From Bryoerythrophyllum caledonicum (taxonomy: Eukaryota; Streptophyta; Bryopsida; Pottiales; Pottiaceae): a stretch of 64,000 nt of DNA. Positions 12,466 to 24,524 of the stretch are shown here, piece after piece. Location of the stretch: positions 29,654,668 through 29,718,667 of the forward strand of contig OZ020517.1 of assembly GCA_963971425.1 (NCBI GenBank). The letters run 5' to 3'. Both the position numbers and the translations under genes were made by a program. Position 1 is the stretch's first letter, and every line of letters starts with the position of its first letter. The notes beneath the pieces are model-generated. The model saw only the letters and a program-made list of their open reading frames with translations, did no database searches and was not told where the DNA came from.

Positions 12466-14189
12466 CGTCGTGGTTATTAAAAACATACTAGCATTGCATC
12501 ATTAAGAGATTTCTTAAATTTTTGGGAGATTGCAACAACAATCCTTATTCCTAGACAATGCAGTCCATATTTGCTTAATTATGGCATCAAAACAATTGTG
12601 CGTCAAGGAGGTGTTTAAAATCACATAAAAAACACTCTAATTTTTTGCTATCTTAGTTTCATATAAAAATTTCATTGGAAATGGTGAACATAAAGATAAT
12701 CATTATTTCTTTAGGTAGGATGAATGAATAAACAAAATAGTGCAAAAAATAGTAAAAATTTCATTCTAATTTAGGTGGAAGAATGGCAAATATGCAATCA
12801 CAACAGGCACCCGATCCAATAACACACCAAACCTTACATTCAATTCACTGTCTTGTCGACGTGGATGCTTATCCGAGGTTTAGGGTGGATTCATGTTTCC
12901 TTGTTTGTAGATCCACACTACATAAACCTCTTCATGATAATTACGAAATCAACCACGTTGAATCTAAAAGACGATGTAATAGATCAACCCTAACCTGATA
13001 TCCAAAAACTTAAGCTCAAAGACTTCTTATTGCTCAACACTAAATGTGTATCAACCATTAACAACCATGTTGCACTTATGACATCACTACTAGAAGTTCG
13101 AGAATAAGTAATTGGCCGTTTGCGTCTATGACTAGTTGTAGGTGTGCAATTTGTAACTAAACATAGAGGCAATACCAATGCTCCCCAACTCTAATTTTGG
13201 AAACGGGCACAATTAGTACTATTGTTGTAAGATATGAATTATTGTAAATATTCTGATTTGCCACTCATGTTTCTGATCCATGTGCCAACATCAACTGTCA
13301 TCAAGGGAGAACGCCAAGGTGGCTGATGACATGGATTTGAGTTTATATGGAATTTGATTAAAGAGAGATAGCATTCTGTACAAAAGTGCTGCAAGAGAGG
13401 TTCTAGGGTTGTTAGATAATCGGGCTCGACTAGTCTATTGGCGGATGTGGCTCTGCTTTAAATGATTAAAGTGACGTTGTACCATCGATTTAAAGTTTTA
13501 GGCCGCTGTCAATCTCCCCACACTCAAGTCATGGCTTTTAATTAAGCCCGGCCATAACCATCTAATTCAGCATTATTTGTATCTTTCTAGCTCGCGGCCA
13601 AAGTCCCTACTTATGACCGGCTTGACTATCATTTGACGCCCCATGATTGTGTACAACCGCAATGGAATTTTTCGTGCACGCGGCATTTGCCACGACACAC
13701 TTGGAGCAACTCTAATGATTCATGTACAACGTTGATGGAATGTCTCAAGCTCGCGGCCATTGCCCTTACACACGTTAGTACAATCATGATGAAGTTTTTC
13801 AAGCACGCCGTCACTCTTGCTATTGAGTTAACGTCATCGCTAAAATTCTCGGCTTGAAGCTGCAAATCCATAGCCTCTCTCTCTCTACGAACACGAGCCA
13901 TATGGCGAGTCTCTACCATCTTCACTAACAACTCAAAACTCCTCGCAAATTGAAAGTATGACATGAGTTAGTTGATGTGCCACTAGTTCTCGTCTTCTAC
14001 CGGTCGCGGCAGTGGACACTTCTTTTCGTTTGTTGGTGAAGCTCTCAACGGACATGCCTTCTACCATGGAAGCTCTCGCAAACCGAGGTGAGTTTCGGGA
14101 GCTACACTTTATGGTCTTGAAAGTCTTGATTTTTGTTGTGTTCTTGTTTTCCGTTGTTTTTTTTTTGTGGTTTGCGGCTCCGTCTTCAG
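12466..14189. other. Gene-poor stretch, no supported feature
   Basis: Only short open frames are present. A minus-strand stretch at 13629-14100 translates to a charged, Arg/Glu-rich segment ('MARVRREREAMDLQLQAE') like the tail of a trihelix or transposon accessory protein. It changes frame and has no diagnostic motif, so nothing is called. Confidence 0.5.
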
Positions 14190-14640
14190 AGATGCATCCA
14201 GGGCGCTTGCCTTGGAGTTCGATGAGTACCCTCTCGTTTCCGAGAGGGTACACTTTGAAGCTCCAGGACTAGTGCTCCGAAAGCAACTCCATCAATGGAG
14301 TTGCATCCAGGGCATGCCTTTCCCTGAATGCAACTCCATTGACGGAGTTGCTTCAAGAGCGCTTGCCCTGGAACTCATGGAACTTCCAGGGCAAGTGCCG
14401 CAAATGCACTCCGTCAATGGAGTTGCATCCAAGGCATGGCTTGCCTTGGATGCAACTCCATTGACAGAGTGCATTCGCGGCGCTTGCCCTGGATGCAAGT
14501 CCATGGAGTTGCATCCAGGGCAAGCACCCCGAAAGCCACTCCATGGAGTTGCATCGAGAAAAGCTATTTTGCGAGCGTAGAGTTGCGAGCGGAGAGCGGC
14601 GAGCCTTGGTTCGCGAGCCCAGAGTGCAAAAAGTAAAGAG
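14190..14640 (+). repeat. Nested-hairpin element, copy A
   Basis: About 450 bases consist mostly of palindromes. GTACCCTCTCG/CGAGAGGGTAC forms a hairpin at 14226-14252. Then GCAACTCCAT...ATGGAGTTGC arms alternate with longer arms in which GGAGTTGCATCCAGGGC pairs with GCCCTGAATGCAACTCC. The right end is a non-palindromic block containing GCGAGCGTAGA, GCGGAGAGCGGCGAGCC and TTGGTTCGCGAGCC. An inverted second copy at 24525-24975 ends in the same block. Open frames on both strands here are by-products of the palindromes. It is probably a non-autonomous mobile element; no transposase source was found. Confidence 0.7.
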
Positions 14641-17410
14641 TTTAAGGAAAAAAAGGTAAAGTTTATGGAAATTTAAAGTTAAAGTTAAAGGAAAAGTAAA
14701 AGTGAACATTTAGGGTAGGGTCCTATAGCCGTGAAAATTGGACTAGATCTAAGATTGAAGTGCTATTAAGATGTACTAAATTGCCACTAGAAGTGAAATT
14801 AGAGCAGGGACTGACCGATGAAATGGGTATTACTACCCTATGACCGTGGATGAATTGTGTTTTGATGGAAACAATTCTTTGCACAAAAAGAGGAGAGAAA
14901 AGTTGGATTCCAAATACAATTTCAACTAGTTATTCATCAAGACTTATCAAAATCCAACGAGTAAGTGAGATTAAAAGAGGGAGACCCTGAATTTGAATTA
15001 AGTGGAAATTTTAATTGTGTTTTTTGTCGACTGAAGAACTTCAACCATGTATGTGGAACTAATATTGGTATTTAAATAATTTTCCTAAGAAGAACTCAAG
15101 AAGCAATATATCTTCAATGGACGTACTGAGGGACCACATACTGGACTGCTATATCAGATTTCCATATGAACTAATATAGAGTGATTTTAAAGGTTGCTTG
15201 GAGGGGAAGAGCATGTTTAGTAGTAGGAGAGTAGTGGTAATATTTTCCATAGTGGATATTCTATCCGTTGTAGAGTTTGAATAGGATGAAGAGAAGAGCT
15301 TGAAATCAACGACTCTGAAACATTGCAGTGATGCAATGTAATCAAAACGACGACATCAAGTAAAAAATGCAGTGGCAATCTAAAGTCATCACTTCCTTCA
15401 ATTAATGTCAATTTTGTCACTCTCTTTACTGAGGTGCTGATGCGCGATGCAACACCTTTGTGGGACCAATGAGAATGTGGCCACACTCTCCACAGAGGTA
15501 TTTTGTTCATTGGCGACAGCGACATGGATTTCAGGAACGAAGACAAAAGAATGAGTAAATTAACATAAGTGCAAAGAGTGGGAAAATAAATTGAATTTGA
15601 AAGACAAAGTTGTTCAGATTCAATACACAAACTTGAATACCAAACAATACTTCCATTATCTTCTTGATATTCGTAGGCTCAACAAAGATTGAAGCAGGAT
15701 GTGACAAAATGAAGCGGGAAGCACATCTACTTTCTACTTCAATTTCCATGTTATGAAAGAGAGAGGACTTTATCCATCCTCTTTTAACGGTAGTGGACCA
15801 AAGTAACGGCTCTAAGCAATAACCGCAATAGTTTGGATAATGTGGACTAGATCAATGATATATGTGTCGACACCTAAATCAGCTACCGCGAGGGTCTCAT
15901 TATGAGCCGCCTACTTTGTTGTCATCTCAGCAATAGCAACCTCAACAAAGAGCTTCATGTTTGCTTCGGCCTTGGTAACCACAACCTTCAAATTCATAAA
16001 ACCTTCACCCTCCGTGGCTGTTTTTTCCTCCACCGCTATTTTCTCTTTCTTTGTCTTCTCAGCTTCAAATCCCTTCTTCTGCGTTCCTCTTGTCTACTTT
16101 GTAGCCGCCGCAACATCTAGCGGTTTAACCATAATCTCAGTGCCAACTTAATCGGGCTAGATGCCATTTCTGAGTTTGATGTCAAGGATAGGGGCTTCGT
16201 CACTAGGGAGTCGAAGTATCACCTGCATTTATGCTAGAGCAGATGGGCCAACTTTTTGGGATGTTTTCAGCTAGAATACACTTGTTGCCATCACGATCTA
16301 GATAACTTTCAAAGTATGCATGCATCTTTAACGCCGCCTTCCTTGTATACAAGATGTAGAAAAGTATTTGTATAAGACCTAGGTCATGGCCTATGAAAGT
16401 CCGACGCCCAACTCTACAATGCGGTTCTTATGCACACCCTTCACATCCAACTTGTCCACAACCACCAAGTTCCATAGCTAAATGTGCATCTACTCTACAT
16501 GATCCTCAATCAATAGAATGAGACACTCTCTAAAAGCCTGAATGATGAAAGTCAATCGCCTCTCTAAGTTCAGATAATGTAAAATCAAATAAGACCACCA
16601 CTTCAATTGAAAGCTGCAGAAGCATCTCTAGTGAGATCATATGAACTAGTTTAGAATCAAGATTATTCAAGGTATCGAAACAAACATGTGCTTACCTTTT
16701 TGACTTCATCAGCTATCTAAGAAAAGAATGGTCTGCAAGTTTTTCCATTGGAAATTTCAGTAAAACACGCGAAGAAGCTAGTTTATTCTCGCACTCCAGC
16801 CACTTGACCTTTCTGGCAGCGTCCATTGCAGAGGTTGAGGGATAAATCAAAAAAATTTGAGACATATTTGGATAATCTTTCAGACTCTAATTATGTAGCC
16901 TAATTTGTTCAAGGGACTGTGGAGTATACTTAGGGTCCGCAATGGGCAGCAACTTCTTCAACATAGATGTCATTTTTTTTCACTTTCATCACAACTTTGC
17001 TGACTACATTGCGGAGTTTCTCCGTTGTCCACTCAATTGACTTATCTAGAAAATTGCTCTTGAAACATCCGAGTTGCATTGGAACGACATTATCAATCTG
17101 TTTCTGAATTAAAAAAATACGATTGCATGAGCAAAGGATGCAATGAAGGATAGGTGAGAGTGCACTAATGTTCTAAACTACGATAATAGCACGTCACGAT
17201 ATAGAGGCAATCAATATCGGCAGACCCTAGATAGAAACTTGGAACATGCCTTACGGTCTCCGCTTGACGGCAGCCGCTTGGCTGTGAGAATCTCCTAGAG
17301 TGTAGTTTACTTAAACTAGCAACTGGTGATATCAGCTACCTACAAAGGGAAGGTTGAATTTGAATGTCCGCTTGGAAGTTTGCTACTTCAGCAACCCATG
17401 GAGACAATCA
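14641..17410. other. Long stretch without a recognisable gene
   Basis: The sequence is AT-rich with short open frames on both strands (for example 15217-15630 minus and 15902-16150 plus). None has a known motif, a coherent splice pattern or repeat support. It may be decayed transposon sequence, but nothing seen here establishes that. Confidence 0.5.
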
Positions 17411-18209
17411 TACCTTTCTAAAGAGCCCTCTTATTTTTATTAGAGAACTTCAAAGAAGATGTCAACATCTACACCTATGTAGATGCCAGTTCTAAGGTTT
17501 TAAAAAAGAACCTCTGAAGGAGCTGCCAACATTGGCACCCTTCTAGATGGCCTCTTCAACTTTCATTAAAGAGACCTCCAAAAGTAGAGCCGACATTGGT
17601 GGCCTTTAAGAGGTCCCTTTATATGTATATTAGAGGAACCTCCAAAAGGGCAGCCAACATCGGCGCCTTCATAAAAGACCCCTTAAATGTATATTAAGGA
17701 ACCTTCAAAAAGATCGCCGACATCTTCCCTCTCCAAGAGGACCCCCTAAATGTATATCAAGTGAACCTTCAGCATGGCAGCCGACATCGGCGCCCCTCAT
17801 GAAAATCCCATCAATATAAATTAAGGGAACCTCCAAAAGAGCTGTTGATATTAGTGCTCTTCTAAAGAGCCTTGTAAATGAATATTAAGGGAACCTCCAA
17901 AAGGGCTGTTGATATTAGCATTTTCCTAAAATGCCCCGTAAATGTATATTAAGGGAACCAAAAAAAGGGTAGCCGACATCGACGCCCCTTTAGAAGACCC
18001 TTTAAATTTATGTTTAGGGAACCTCCAAAAAGGCAACCGACATTGGCGATCCTCTAGAGGACCTCTTCAATGTATACTAAGAAAATCTCTAATAAGGCAG
18101 CCGACATCGGCTGCCTCTAGAGGACCTCTTAAATGTATACCAAGGAAATTTCTAAAAGAGCAGCCGATATCGGCTGCCTCTAGAAGACCTCTTAAATGTA
18201 TACCAAGGA

Positions 18210-18303
18210 TGATGATAAAGAACGCCGGTCCCAAAGGGACCGGCGTGAATAAAGTGTCTGTTCGCACCACTACTAAGACCATACCCACCAGGCAAGGAAT
18301 TAC
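18210..18303 (-). mobile_element. 94-bp insertion made of the family A LINE 3' tail
   Basis: Read on the minus strand, this matches the last ~90 bases of the family A 3' UTR: TACTAATTCCTTG..., then TGGTCTTAGTAGTGG, then the terminal stem-loop (18222-18246). The stem here is ACGCCGGTCCC pairing with GGGACCGGCGT. An 11-base direct repeat, TATACCAAGGA, flanks it (18199-18209 and 18304-18314), which shows target-primed insertion into one unit of the foldback array. It is either an extreme 5' truncation or a SINE-like tail element. Confidence 0.8.
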
Positions 18304-18540
18304 TATACCAAGGAAATCTCCAATAGGGCAGCCGACATCGGCTGCCTCTAGAGGACCTCTTAAATGTATATCAAGGAAATCTCTAAAAGGGCAGTCGACA
18401 TCGACTGCCTCTAGAGGACCTCTTAAATGTATACCAAGGAAATCTCTAAAAGGGCAGCCGACATCGGCTGCCTCTAGAGGACCTCTTAAATGTATACCAA
18501 GGAAATCTCTAAAAGGGCAGCCGACATCGGCTGCCTCTAG

Positions 18541-18743
18541 AATGTGCAACACGCTCTGGAAAATTTGAAGATATTTCCAAAATGGTATTACAATTTATTA
18601 TTGGACATTTTACGGATGAGTTATCAATGGATGAAGTTCTGAATCTCATAACTTCATCCGCAAATAACTCATTCGTACAATGTCCAATAATAAAGTGTAG
18701 TACCATTTTGGAAATATCTTCAAACTTTCAAGAGCGTGTTGTA
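18541..18743. repeat. Central hairpin of the foldback, split by the Tc1-like element
   Basis: Bases 18541-18640 (AATGTGCAACACGCTCTGG..., TTTGAAGATATTTCC) are the inverse of about 18650-18743, completed by ACATT at 20843-20847. The turn lies near 18645 (GAAGTTCTGAATCTCATAACTTC region). The arms match with scattered mismatches. The Tc1-like element entered at a TA in the right arm (GTTG-TA-CATT). Confidence 0.8.
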
Positions 18744-20841
18744 CAGTCAGGTACAGTTCATTTACGAATTCTGGCCCTCAGCCTTCCCTGCTCCTCACAG
18801 TTTCCAAAATTTTCACCATTTGCCAGCATTGGTAGAGATGGCTTTTGACTTCCAAAATCTGCGACCTGGTCCCACTGCTAGACCTACTTAAAAGGCTTTA
18901 TTCTCCGCCGTCAAATGCATTACCATTGTGGGCTGAAAAAATCAAAACTCATAACTCCTTCACATGGCCTCGCCGCCACCTCATACTTATCGCCTTTGTT
19001 CTCCCGATTGAGGGGTATATCAGGCACAGATCCTCAATACAGGTTTGCTCCCCATGCACTTAGAATCAACTTTCCGTGTGATTGAAATTCTGCACTGCTC
19101 CCTCACCCTGCATTTTCCGACATCGTTGGACTGCGCCCAAAAGTTGAATGCTCACTGATTCTGTTCAATTGTGCCCAACATCTTGAGGAGGGGGTACTTA
19201 TAACTATCCGATTGCAGAGCGCCGATGCTTATAGGATAATCCGTCTGAACTTCTTCTTCATTGATCTGTTCTAGCCATGATCTAGCCATATGAAGCTCCG
19301 ACCACTTTGAGTGCATGTTGAGCTCATTTTGAGTGCATGTTGACTTCATTTGACCTCATGTAGCCTTCATCTTCAAATCAGTTCATCTCCATTTCAGATC
19401 ATGGATGAGTCAAGATGAGCTGTTTCAGCTTCTTCTGATCTCAGCTTCTTCACAATTGAACTCCACTTCAATCGTTTCTTCTCTATTCCACATCATCTTC
19501 AAATCTATACTTGGTGAGTTTTATATCCATATCTCCTTTGGTCTAATGTTACAATAAATTTTCAATTTTTTCTTCAATTCTCATAGACTTAATTGCAATC
19601 TACAGATTATCATGCGCACACGAACATTGAGCAATCATGAGAGGGGTCTAATCATAGAAATGAGAAATGGTGGGATAAAATCTGGACGAATTGCAGAAAT
19701 ACTAGGAATGCCTCGTTCTACCGTTTCCACAGTTTTGACAAAGTGGAAGAAATTTGGGTTGAATACCACTCAAAAACCTAAACCGCGACCACCAAAGCTA
19801 TCTGATCGTACAGTTAGGGATCTAGCACGCCTCATTCATGGAGATCATCGATTAAATTTAGTATCACTTGCAGAGACTTTTGGAGTTCATAGAAACACCA
19901 TCCGCAAGCACATCCGACGACTTGGATTTGGAAGTCGAGTAGCTGTAAGGAAACCCTACCTTAGTGTTATTCATAGAAAAAAGAGATTAGCCTTTGCTCG
20001 TAGATACAGGCATTGGACAGCCGAGGATTGGTCAAAGATTATCCGGACCGATGAATGTTCTTTTGAATTGGGTAAAGATTCTCGACGGATTCGAGTTTGG
20101 AGAAAAAGTCATGAAAGATATGCTGACCGATGTCTTGCGCCAACATTCAAATCAAGGAGAACATCCGTTATGGTGTAGGGAGCATTCACAGGCTTCGACA
20201 AGAGTCCTCTCGTTTTTTTGCCAGAAGGGGAGCGAACAACAATTGCTTTTGTGAAATATGTCTATGATAGTGTTCTCTGTGGCTTTTATTTCATGCACGA
20301 TGCATCACATGAACTTCTCCTAATGGAAGATGGAGCTCCTGTGCATTGTGCTAAGCTTTCTGAACTTTGGAGACAAGCACATGGCATGCAGAAATTGCAA
20401 TGGCCTGCAAGTTCACCCGACTTGAACCCCATTGAGAATGTTTGGAAAACCATGAAAGACAAGGTTCGTTATTACAAGAGACCGAGCAACAAGGAGGAAA
20501 TGAGTGCACTCATTCAAGTCATTTGGAATGACATTTCTCTTGAACAACTCCAACGGCTGATTCAAACTATGCCTAAACGAATGCAAGCTGTGATTTCAGC
20601 AAGGGGGGGGTAGCACTCGATGGTAGGCAGTTTGCACATTCATTGTACAATGCTTCATTATTTTGAAGTTCTCATGTACATATTTCTTGTGTAAATAAAG
20701 TACTCCTCACTAGGAACCCACAGCAACTTTCGGTTTGAAAATCGGACTGTTTTTGAGCATGATACAGCTTTGCCAAGTTCATGAACTTCCCTGTGCATTA
20801 CTGCTGCAGTCAAGAATTCGTAAATGAAGTGTACCTGACTG
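18744..20841 (+). mobile_element. Tc1/mariner-type DNA transposon (Tc1-like, DD34E)
   Basis: The 2,098-bp element has 29-bp terminal inverted repeats at 18744-18772 and 20813-20841. They begin CAGTCAGGTACA and differ at one base. A TA target duplication flanks it at 18742-18743 and 20842-20843. It holds one transposase gene, a likely 5' UTR intron (donor GTGAGT at 19514, acceptor ACAG ending 19605, six bases before the ATG) and an AATAAA signal at 20694-20699. Well-preserved ends and a single nonsense codon point to a fairly young insertion. It sits inside the central hairpin of the foldback, so it is younger than that structure. Confidence 0.93.
19612..20613 (+). pseudogene. Tc1-like transposase with one in-frame stop
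   Basis: The frame is 333 codons plus stop, normal for Tc1 transposases. It begins MRTRTLSNHERGLII at the first ATG after the likely 5' UTR intron. Residues about 1-120 form the paired helix-turn-helix DNA-binding region (GRIAEILGMPRSTVSTVL, then SLAETFGVHRNTIRKHI). The catalytic triad is D147 (RTDECSF), D240 (MEDGAPVH) and E275 (SPDLNPIENVW), with 34 residues between the last two, i.e. DD34E. The only break is a TAG at 20176-20178. Relatives usually have tryptophan there (VMVW.G.F), so TGG to TAG is the simple explanation. The protein as encoded would stop after residue 188 and lack the second and third catalytic residues. Confidence 0.93.
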
Positions 20842-21790
20842 TACATTCTAGAGGCAGCCGATGTCGGCTGCCCTTTGGAGGTTCCCTTATTATTCATTGA
20901 AGGGGTCTTGTAGAAGGGTGCCGATGTCGGCTACCTTTTTTGAGGTTTCCATAATATACATTTAAGGGGTCCTCTACAAAGTCGCCGATGTTGGCTGCCC
21001 TATTGGAGATTCCCTTCATATACATTTTAAAGGTCCTCTTTGTGAGCGCCGCTGTCGGCTGCTCTTTTAGAGGTTTCCTTGATATACATTTAACGGGGTC
21101 TTTTGGAGGGCACCAATGTTGTCTGCCTTATTGGAGGTTTGCTTGATAAAAACTGGACGGGCTCTCTAAAGGGATGCCATTGTTGATAGCCTTTTTCGAG
21201 GTTTGCTCCAAATATTTGGACGGGGGGCTTTTGGAGGGATGCCGATGTTGGCATCTCTTGTGGAGGTTCCCTTAATAAATATTTGAAGGGCCTTGCAGTA
21301 TAGTTTTGTTGTTGGTACCATTTTTAAAGATGTTTTTTTAAACATTGGAGGAAGATTTCTTTTAAAAGGTACCGATGTTGGTACCTATTTTGAAGATTCT
21401 CTTTCTAAACGTTGAAGGGGCCACCTAAAGAGGTACCAATGTCGAGATTCCTTTATGAAGTTTCATTAATAAACATTAAGAATCATGTAATGGGATTTTG
21501 ATATTAGCGCCTCTTGTAGAGGTTCCGCTTTTAATATTGGACAAGTGCTCTGGAGTAGTATCGATGTCGGCACCTTTTATGTAGGTTTCCTTTTTAAACA
21601 GTATAAGGCTCTTTTTAGGATTGTCCATGTGGCCATCCGCTCTGAAGGTTTCATTTTTAAACATTGAAAGGGCTCCTTAGAGGAATGTTGATGTTAGTAC
21701 CCTTTAGAAAGTTCCTTTTTCAAATATATGAAGGGCCCTCAAGAAAAGTATCAATATTAGAGACTTCTTCTAGAGATTCCTTCTACAATT

Positions 21791-24520
21791 AAAGAAGTCT
21801 ATCTTCTAGTAAGGTCAAAATTTTGTGCTCGTCAACATCGATAATGCAATCTACTCTATTAATGATTTTTCCTTTTTGTTCTACGATGACACACTGCCAA
21901 CATCGGCAGCGCATTTTTTAGTTATATTTTTCTATTTTTTTCCATGATTTTTTGGGAGTTTTCATTTCGTTGAATTTTTCCCTATCCTAATTATAAGCCG
22001 ACAATATCGGCTGCCTCTTCATAGTGTCACTACAAATGTCTTTTGCTTTGCCAATTGAACGTACCCGGCATCCGCAATGTTCTTGCTTGTAGTGACCACT
22101 CTATCAATTGCCAGTATCAATGCTTTCAAAAATATATTCCTTAGCATTTATTGGGTAGTATAATATTTCTATGGAAGCTTGTTGTGATGCCGATGCTGAC
22201 TGCGTTTACGAGCCTGACAGGATATAACATTCATCGTTGATGGCAATAAATGGTTTTGTTTGGTTCCAATTCTAAGTATGGCCGACATCAGCCACGCTCT
22301 ACGACGTCTTCCCCTATACTTATGTAGTAACTTTCAGTCTTTGTTTGCACTTCCAACTTCACCTGCTAAGTCATTGCTAATAAAACTTCCTCATGGCAAG
22401 TTCTATTTGATATTAAGATGGCGAAAATGTTGTCATGTAATTTGACATAGACGGTTCACAACAAATGAGTGCAATAGTCCGGCAAAAAAAGAGACGATTT
22501 GTATGTCGCCATTGTAGATGACATGGTGTATTCATGCAGGTTATTGTCTAATACCAATTTATCAAGAGTGGGAAGCTGAGAACTGGTCTTGACAAAAAAG
22601 AACTGCGACTTTGTAGTCTCTATCATACCGCTCAGCACATTAGAAATGCGAAGGTTCTTTGTGCCGCTCTTGCCACAATGCCTAGTGCCGACAAATCCTG
22701 CATATGAGATCCTCACTTGGAAAGTAAAGAAGAATTTGTCTCGTTGAATCGAATAGCAAAACTTCCTCTGTGTTCTCAATTTGACTCCCATTGCCTAGAT
22801 AAGATCCGTTTCTTTCATCCACGGCTTAGAAGATGGCATAATGATATGAAATTTACTGATCTTATAGTTGATGACTTTGAAATGCCCTTCGAATGCGGAC
22901 ATCTACCAATTGAGTTTGATTTGTCCTATACAATACGTTAAATCTATTCAAGAGATTGATCGTGACAAGGAGCTAGGGCACATCGCAAGACTTTCCAAGA
23001 CCTCAGGAAAAGCTTGCATTGCCATGTAGGGCAAGAAGTATTGTGTAGCAAAGATTGTGTAGAATAGGCTACCTACAGCTACTCCAACTTATATTGACCT
23101 CATGGAAATTTATAAGAAGAGCAGACTGGAGAAGATGCAATTTTTCTTCTACAAAGACAATAATTATCGATGTGTCGACAATCCTCAACGACCGTGAGTG
23201 GTTTCAAAACCCCATGTCCCAGACGTCTGGCCAGTGAAGATGGGCACTAACCTTAGGTCCAAAATACTTCCTCTCGAGTGCGGCGGCTTGAGACTTGCCA
23301 AGTTTGTAGAGATTTATCCTCAAAAACTATTCGGCAAAAAGGCATTTCAGTGAATCTCGCGTACTATCCTCCTCCTTCCAATCCTTCGGACCACTCTACC
23401 AAGAAATTTGGAAAGAACATCCGCATGAATCCTTAAGCTCCGACTACTAAACACCATAACAATTTTGCCTTTGAACTATCAATAGCTGCGAAGATCTACG
23501 ATATCCTTATCGTACCGCTTGCAACTCTTGGCTGCATTATTACTTTACAATCCAATAGCATTTCAAAGGTTTCACGCTATGTGTTGACAATGGGCCAATT
23601 CTTGTCCATATTTTACAGATATGTCAAAAAAGTCACTTGGCAAGTGCGGTGTGTGGACCTACTTCAAGCACCTCTACTACATCTTTACCATAGTATATGG
23701 ATTTTACTAGGACCTAGATGTCTTCATGCATACTCCTAGTTTCACATGGAATGAGATTAAATGATTCCTTTAGATTTTGCTTCTAAAACACTACAGTGCT
23801 TAAAATATAGGGTACTATTTTCTTTCAATTCTACAAAAATTGCGGTAAGACAAAAAATGCCACTTCAATATTTCATTCATGAGAAATTTCTTGTATACCA
23901 CATGAGAATGACGAGATGGATGTTTATTGCACATGTGTTCTACACTTGTAGAATTTTTTTGGTCTCCCTATACCTCTATGCATTCCTTTGACCCTAGTTG
24001 TCCCTTTCACAAACATCATGTCCTAACTTGATCTCCATCAAAATTCCCCTAAATCGTATTTCTATCCTAAACTAACATTTTCCATCTCTAAACCGTTACT
24101 TTCCCACTCTCCTTGTTTATCACCATTTTCCCATATGAACTCCCTTATCGATATGACTAATAGTCCCTCCATAACAATTCTTTTCACCGTCATTTTTTTT
24201 TATCCACCTCAGGTGTGTTCGTGCTACCAACTTTCTATCTGCTCTCTCACTATTCACCCATTTATGGTTACTTCTCTCTTATCTTTCTAACCTCCAAAAT
24301 GCATATATTTTCATCATTTGATAAAATTATCACCACGGTCATAGGCCTTCTTCATGATGACTTGCAATTTTTTCCTCTTGAAGTCTTTTTATTGTCAAAA
24401 ACTATTTTGGCTTGCCCAATGTTTCAGCCACCTACTCAACGGTAATAGGGCCAGTGACATAATAAATTTAGTGTTTTTTTCCCAAAATAATCTAATAAAA
24501 TTTTACTTTTTCTTCAAAAT
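21791..24520. other. Stretch without a recognisable gene; scattered array-core motifs
   Basis: Isolated decayed copies of the foldback core palindrome occur near 21895 (GCCAACATCGGC), 22000 (GCCGACAATATCGGCTGCC) and 22280 (GCCGACATCAGCC), so the array may once have extended further. Frames at 22456-23240 and 23761-24450 show no known motif and contain frequent stops. Confidence 0.5.
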
Positions 24521-24524
24521 TCTC

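Larger units (their letters stand above)
17420..21790. repeat. Giant foldback: two inverted arrays of a ~62-bp palindromic-core unit
   Basis: The left arm (about 17420-18540) is a tandem array of a roughly 60-62 base unit. The unit is GCAGCCGACATCGGCTGC (near-perfect palindrome), then CTCTAGAGGACCTCTTAAATG and an AAGGAAATCTCTAAAAGG spacer. The right arm (20848-21790) carries the same unit inverted. The centre (18541-18743 plus 20842-20847) is itself a ~200-bp hairpin that continues the arms without a break. Units next to the centre (18300-18540) are almost identical and become more diverged outward in both arms. Two insertions interrupt it: a 94-bp LINE tail and a 2.1-kb Tc1-like element. The layout resembles Foldback-type elements, which is inference. 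Confidence 0.8.

Noticed and set aside
13629-14253. Minus-strand charged helix-like segment resembling the tail of a trihelix or Harbinger accessory protein
   Set aside because: It is short, changes frame and has no diagnostic motif; it could be chance.
14167-14709. Several overlapping open frames with repeated 'MQLHG' / 'ELHPGQAP' text
   Set aside because: They arise from the GAGTTGCAT palindromes and appear on both strands. The repeat explains them better than a gene.
18067-18568. Open frames on both strands encoding repeated 'ASRGPLKCIPRKSLKGQPTSA' and 'GIHLRGPLEAADVGCPFRDFL' proteins
   Set aside because: They are translations of the ~62-bp palindromic array on both strands. Frames stay open because of the unit sequence, and no start context or homologous protein is evident.
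22456-23720. Possible decayed transposase-like region ('FFHPRLRRWHNDMKFTDLI', 'YIDLMEIYKKSRLEKMQFFF')
   Set aside because: Frequent stops and no catalytic motif; similarity to any family could not be supported.
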